Source: Proteobacteria bacterium UBA7415
Lineage (GTDB): Bacteria; Pseudomonadota; Gammaproteobacteria; Arenicellales; Arenicellaceae
Direction of reading: 5' to 3'
Assembly: GCA_002470515.1 (NCBI GenBank)
Contig: DKML01000030.1
Coordinates: forward strand, 1 to 9,317
Length of the DNA: 9,317 nt
In this document: positions 6,543 to 9,317 of the stretch, one piece after another
Layout: each line of letters begins with the position of its first letter
Numbering within the stretch: the first letter of the stretch is position 1
Notes under the pieces: model-generated
Seen by the model: only the letters and a program-made list of their open reading frames with translations
Told to the model about the DNA's origin: nothing
The model's database searches: none
Translations under genes and position numbers: made by a program

Positions 6543-7712
6543 ATGTCTATTGTAATTCATTCTGCGTTGGCCGAGGTCAATTGCGAACGTTGGAACGCAT
6601 TGCTTGACGATGATTATCCCTTCTTAAAACACCAGTTTCTGCTTGGATTAGAAAAAACTGGCTGTACTACCGCCGAAAACGGTTGGACTCCTACGCACTT
6701 TGTTGAATACGCTGCAGACCAAGAAACCATTGTTGCGGCGCTGCCCTGCTACGAGAAAACCCATTCTTATGGCGAATATATTTTTGATTGGGCGTGGGCT
6801 GATGCCTATTATCGCCACGGCGTAGACTATTATCCAAAGCTTTCTTCATCTGTTCCGTTTACACCGGCTAGTGGACAGCGTTTTCTGGTTAACCAAAGCG
6901 AAGAGTTGGCTAAATCATCGCCCGATCATTACGCAAACCACGTCGCTAAGCTGGTTAAGCAGGCACAAGACTATTGCACGGACAATGGCTTATCTGGTTG
7001 GCATGGCTTGTTCATAAACGAACAAGAAGCGGCGCATTTTGAGAACGACCCTAACGTATTTGTTCGCCACAGCAATCAGTTTCATTGGCAGAACCAAGGC
7101 TATTCAAGCTTTGACGATTTTTTAAATCGTTTGAATGCTAAGAAGCGCAAAAACATAAAGCGCGAACGACGCAGAATAACCGAACAAGAAATTACCTATC
7201 GCTGGATTAGCGGTGATGAACTAACCCCTGAAGTTATGCAGACAATGTATGGGTTTTATGCGCGCACTATTCAAATGTATGGCGCGCAAGCCTATCTAAA
7301 CCGGGGCTTCTTTGATTACCTAGCAGAACATTTCTCGGATAACACGATGGTGCTGCTCGCTAGCTTTGGCGATCAAACCATCGCAGGAGGCTTGTACTTT
7401 AAAAGCGATAACACGCTTTACGGCCGGTACTGGGGCGCACTGCATAACTTCCACAGCGTTCATTTTGAAACTTGCTACTATCAAGCAATCGAATGGTGCA
7501 TCGAACATGGATACAGCCGCTTTGAGGCCGGAGCACAAGGTGAGCACAAACATGCGCGTGGACTCTCGCCGAGTCGCACCTATTCTGCACATTGGTTACA
7601 AGAACCGCAATTTCATGCCGCCATTGGGCAGTTTATTGAACAAGAGCAGGCTCACATCGAGAGCTATCAAAAAGACATATCTCGACATAGCCCGTATCGA
7701 AATGAGCTTTAA
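6543..7712 (+). CDS. FemAB-like (DUF482, COG3146) GNAT-fold protein
   Basis: This 389-residue soluble protein belongs to the family named FemAB_like/DUF482 in Pfam, annotated as peptidoglycan biosynthesis/recognition or GNAT proteins. Family hallmarks are SYGEYIFDWAWADAYYRHG (75-93), PFTPASGQR (105-113), the basic KRKNIKRERRRI (201-212), LYGRYWG (292-298), HFETCYYQAIEWCIEHG (307-323) and FEAGAQGEHKHARG (327-340). The fold is predicted to be two GNAT-like halves, as in FemX-type aminoacyl-tRNA-dependent transferases, but the family reaction is not established. The start is ATG 6543. The frame stays open to 6390, but that extension runs antisense through nadE and lacks family similarity. No Shine-Dalgarno precedes the ATG. 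An extended -10-like TGGTATCAA (6523-6531) would give a nearly leaderless mRNA (inference). aat follows after 68 bp, suggesting a link to N-end modification or an operon. Confidence 0.88.
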   Translation: MSIVIHSALAEVNCERWNALLDDDYPFLKHQFLLGLEKTGCTTAENGWTPTHFVEYAADQETIVAALPCYEKTHSYGEYIFDWAWADAYYRHGVDYYPKLSSSVPFTPASGQRFLVNQSEELAKSSPDHYANHVAKLVKQAQDYCTDNGLSGWHGLFINEQEAAHFENDPNVFVRHSNQFHWQNQGYSSFDDFLNRLNAKKRKNIKRERRRITEQEITYRWISGDELTPEVMQTMYGFYARTIQMYGAQAYLNRGFFDYLAEHFSDNTMVLLASFGDQTIAGGLYFKSDNTLYGRYWGALHNFHSVHFETCYYQAIEWCIEHGYSRFEAGAQGEHKHARGLSPSRTYSAHWLQEPQFHAAIGQFIEQEQAHIESYQKDISRHSPYRNEL

Positions 7713-7780
7713 CCTTGCCCCTAACTGTTTTAGATTGGTAGTTCGTTAAAACCCGATCAACTCACGCAAAGCCTAATACC

Positions 7781-8584
7781 GTGCAAGACACATTCATACA
7801 GTTTCCAGACCCCAGCTCAGCAAACATTGATGGTCTGCTAGCAATGGGCGGAGATTTGCGTCCAGATACGCTAGTGCGCGCTTACACTCAAGGTATCTTT
7901 CCTTGGTTTAACGACGACCAACCCATACTTTGGTGGTCGCCCGACCCGCGATTAGTACTCTACCCTTCACAATTTAAGGTCACTAGAAGCTTGTTGAAGA
8001 GCATTCGTAATGGAGGGTTCACGGTTACAGCCAACACTTGTTTTAACCGGGTACTAGATGCTTGTGCAAGCCGTGGTCTTAGTGCCACGGCTACCGATAT
8101 CGTACCTGCCAGCATTGAGTCTGATGATTTCTATCTGGACCAAGATGGCAAAGTACAAATGGATCCCACCACGTGGATTACTGAAGATATGCATGCGGCA
8201 TATCGTGAATTGCATGCTCTAGGCATCGCTCACTCCGTTGAGGTGTGGCACGAACAACAACTTGTTGGCGGACTGTATGGCGTTAAACTCGGTCAAATCT
8301 TTTATGGCGAGAGTATGTTTAGCGTAGTCAGTAACACGTCTAAGGTAGCCAGCGCCTATCTTTGTGCGTGGGCAAGAAGCGCCGATATACATTTTATTGA
8401 TTGCCAGATTCACAGCAATCATCTAGCGTCTTTAGGCGCTATTGAAATACCGCGAGAAGAATTCCTTCGAGAGCTAAAGACGCATACCTCTGCACCTGAA
8501 AGTGACGGAACCCGTAAATTGAACATTGCCTTTGGTCAACTTACCCCCGAAAAAGTAACAGAAAATGTTATAAAGAAGTCATGA
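7781..8584 (+). CDS. aat: Leucyl/phenylalanyl-tRNA--protein transferase Aat
   Basis: This 267-residue enzyme transfers Leu or Phe from aminoacyl-tRNA to proteins with N-terminal Arg or Lys, marking them for ClpS/ClpAP. All main family motifs are present: GLLAMGGDL (18-26), GIFPWF (38-43), WWSPDPR (51-57), TWIT (131-134), HSVEVW (151-156), GGLYGV (163-168), GESMFS (176-181) and FIDCQ (205-209). The start is GTG 7781, the only canonical start that fits; the frame is open upstream only to TAG 7739-7741, and no clear Shine-Dalgarno is visible. Residues 98-130, between DACAS and TWIT, form a loop of about 33 residues where characterised Aat proteins have roughly 6-10. The insert is acidic and in frame, so it is not a frameshift artefact. 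The C-terminus is also slightly longer than usual. The stop overlaps the next start (ATGA), indicating translational coupling with bpt. Confidence 0.95.
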   Translation: MQDTFIQFPDPSSANIDGLLAMGGDLRPDTLVRAYTQGIFPWFNDDQPILWWSPDPRLVLYPSQFKVTRSLLKSIRNGGFTVTANTCFNRVLDACASRGLSATATDIVPASIESDDFYLDQDGKVQMDPTTWITEDMHAAYRELHALGIAHSVEVWHEQQLVGGLYGVKLGQIFYGESMFSVVSNTSKVASAYLCAWARSADIHFIDCQIHSNHLASLGAIEIPREEFLRELKTHTSAPESDGTRKLNIAFGQLTPEKVTENVIKKS

Positions 8585-9291
8585 GTACTGCGCACAATCC
8601 AATTCGCCTATTTGAGACTGTGGTTGATGACTGCCCGTATCTTGACGACCAAAAAAGCGCGTCGATTATTGTTGATCCTGAGCACACCATAGAGCCTGAA
8701 CTGTTCGCCATGCTGTCGCGCTCAGGATTTAGACGCAGTGGTGAGATGCTGTATTCACCTAAGTGTCCTACCTGTGCCGCCTGCGTTTCGGTGCGCATAC
8801 CGGTTGCACAGTTTAAACCGTCACGCAGCCAGAAACGGGTTTGGAAGAAAAACACTGATCTAGTGGCACGAATCGAAGACGTTAGCTTTAAGCAGGAACA
8901 TTTCGACCTTTATCTCAGATACCAGCGAGCTCGCCATGAAGACAGCTCTATGTGCGACGAAGACCCAAGTAAATACGTCGCCTTTATCGAGTCCAAATTC
9001 TCTAAATCGAAATTTGTATGTTTTTATTTACATGATGAGTTGGTTGGCATTAGTGTCGTGGATCAATTTGCAGGTGGGCTTTCAGCCGTGTATACATTCT
9101 TTGAGCCCGAGCTCTCTGACCGCAGCCTGGGAACCTACGCCATCCTGTACTTAGTTCGGTTAGCTCAAGTTAAGGACGTGCCTTACGTCTATTTGGGCTA
9201 TTGGATTAAAGAATCACAAAAAATGGGCTACAAAACCAACTTCCGACCGCTTGAGGGTTACTTCGATCGGAACTGGAAGGTTCTTCGTTAA
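8581..9291 (+). CDS. bpt: Aspartate/glutamate leucyltransferase Bpt (ATE-family arginyltransferase homologue)
   Basis: This 236-residue protein is of the ATE family, annotated ate or bpt. In bacteria the characterised member (Vibrio vulnificus Bpt) moves Leu from Leu-tRNA to N-terminal Asp or Glu, creating ClpS/ClpAP degrons. The N-terminal ATE domain has C18 in DDCPYL and the cysteine cluster YSPKCPTCAACVSVRIPV (C62, C65, C68). Related cysteines bind metal, heme or Fe-S in eukaryotic ATE1. The C-terminal GNAT-like domain (about 105-230) holds YLRYQRARH, DQFAGGLSAVYTFF, SLGTYAILYLV, and YLGYWIKESQKMGYKTNFRPLE close to the end. Length matches bacterial Bpt (about 235-240). The ATG overlaps the aat stop by four bases. 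With Aat it extends the N-degron range to basic and acidic N-termini. infA or clpA often follow in relatives, but the window ends here. The stop codon sits in a 21-bp tandem repeat. Confidence 0.94.
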   Translation: MSTAHNPIRLFETVVDDCPYLDDQKSASIIVDPEHTIEPELFAMLSRSGFRRSGEMLYSPKCPTCAACVSVRIPVAQFKPSRSQKRVWKKNTDLVARIEDVSFKQEHFDLYLRYQRARHEDSSMCDEDPSKYVAFIESKFSKSKFVCFYLHDELVGISVVDQFAGGLSAVYTFFEPELSDRSLGTYAILYLVRLAQVKDVPYVYLGYWIKESQKMGYKTNFRPLEGYFDRNWKVLR

Positions 9292-9317
9292 ACGCTGAAG
9301 GCTCTTCGTTAAAAGCT
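9277..9317 (+). repeat. 21-bp tandem repeat duplicating the bpt stop codon, cut by the window end
   Basis: Unit 1 (9277-9297) starts AAGGTTCTTCGTTAAACGCT. Unit 2 (9298-9317, cut at the window edge) matches it at 18 of the 20 visible positions. In the bpt frame they read K-V-L-R-stop-T-L and K-A-L-R-stop-K, with TAA at 9289-9291 and 9310-9312. Both units carry a GAAG-N3-CTTC inverted repeat (9276-9286 and 9297-9307). More copies may lie beyond the window. Confidence 0.85.

Noticed and set aside
7713..7780. A third stop-codon tandem repeat after the FemAB-like gene
   Set aside because: There are three close in-frame stops (7710, 7722, 7731) and a TTCGTTAAAA 10-mer shared with the bpt repeat at 7742-7751, but no periodic repetition of a unit could be shown.
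1..9317. A wholly new multi-gene system in this window
   Set aside because: Nearly all genes are assigned to known housekeeping families in familiar order. The unusual signals are the repeats at gene ends and the FemAB-like/aat/bpt grouping, which do not amount to a demonstrated system.

Overview
The window looks like a chromosomal, housekeeping stretch of a gammaproteobacterium, probably marine or aquatic, with mid-range GC by eye. This rests on gene content and order: rluD-pgeF divergent from bamD, a glutamine-dependent nadE convergent with bamD, and a FemAB-like gene followed by aat and bpt/ate. No 16S or other marker gene is present, so nothing below class level can be defended.

Layout from left to right. 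A factor-independent terminator (56-80) closes a gene lying left of the window. A short helical protein (215-547, +) follows; it looks like the C-terminal part of a larger membrane-anchored family. A 338-bp gap with no recognised feature comes next. A minus-strand block then holds a CPBP intramembrane protease (886-1500), pgeF (1606-2406) and rluD (2420-3388). A long divergent intergenic region (3389-3803) separates rluD from bamD (3804-4766, +). bamD converges on nadE (4866-6500, -). nadE is divergent, across only 42 bp, from a FemAB-like/DUF482 gene (6543-7712, +). That gene is followed by aat (7781-8584) and bpt/ate (8581-9291), which share an ATGA overlap.

Three functional themes appear. 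Envelope biogenesis is represented by BamD (outer-membrane protein assembly), PgeF (peptidoglycan precursor quality control) and possibly the FemAB-like protein. RluD modifies 23S rRNA and NadE makes NAD. Aat and Bpt attach Leu/Phe or Leu to protein N-termini and so feed ClpS/ClpAP in the N-degron pathway. The last three genes all belong to families with GNAT or FemX-like folds, and two of them use aminoacyl-tRNA.

I see no defence system, mobile element, CRISPR array, tRNA or rRNA, and no evidence for a wholly new multi-gene system. The most unusual signal is repeat structure at gene ends. Both bamD and bpt/ate finish in 21-bp (7-codon) tandem repeats that copy the last sense codons together with the stop codon, giving four in-frame stops after bamD and two after bpt. 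The two arrays differ in sequence but share a GARG-N3-CTTC inverted repeat. Other short tandem repeats occur inside pgeF (18 bp), ahead of the CPBP gene (about 16 bp) and in the bamD leader (20 bp).
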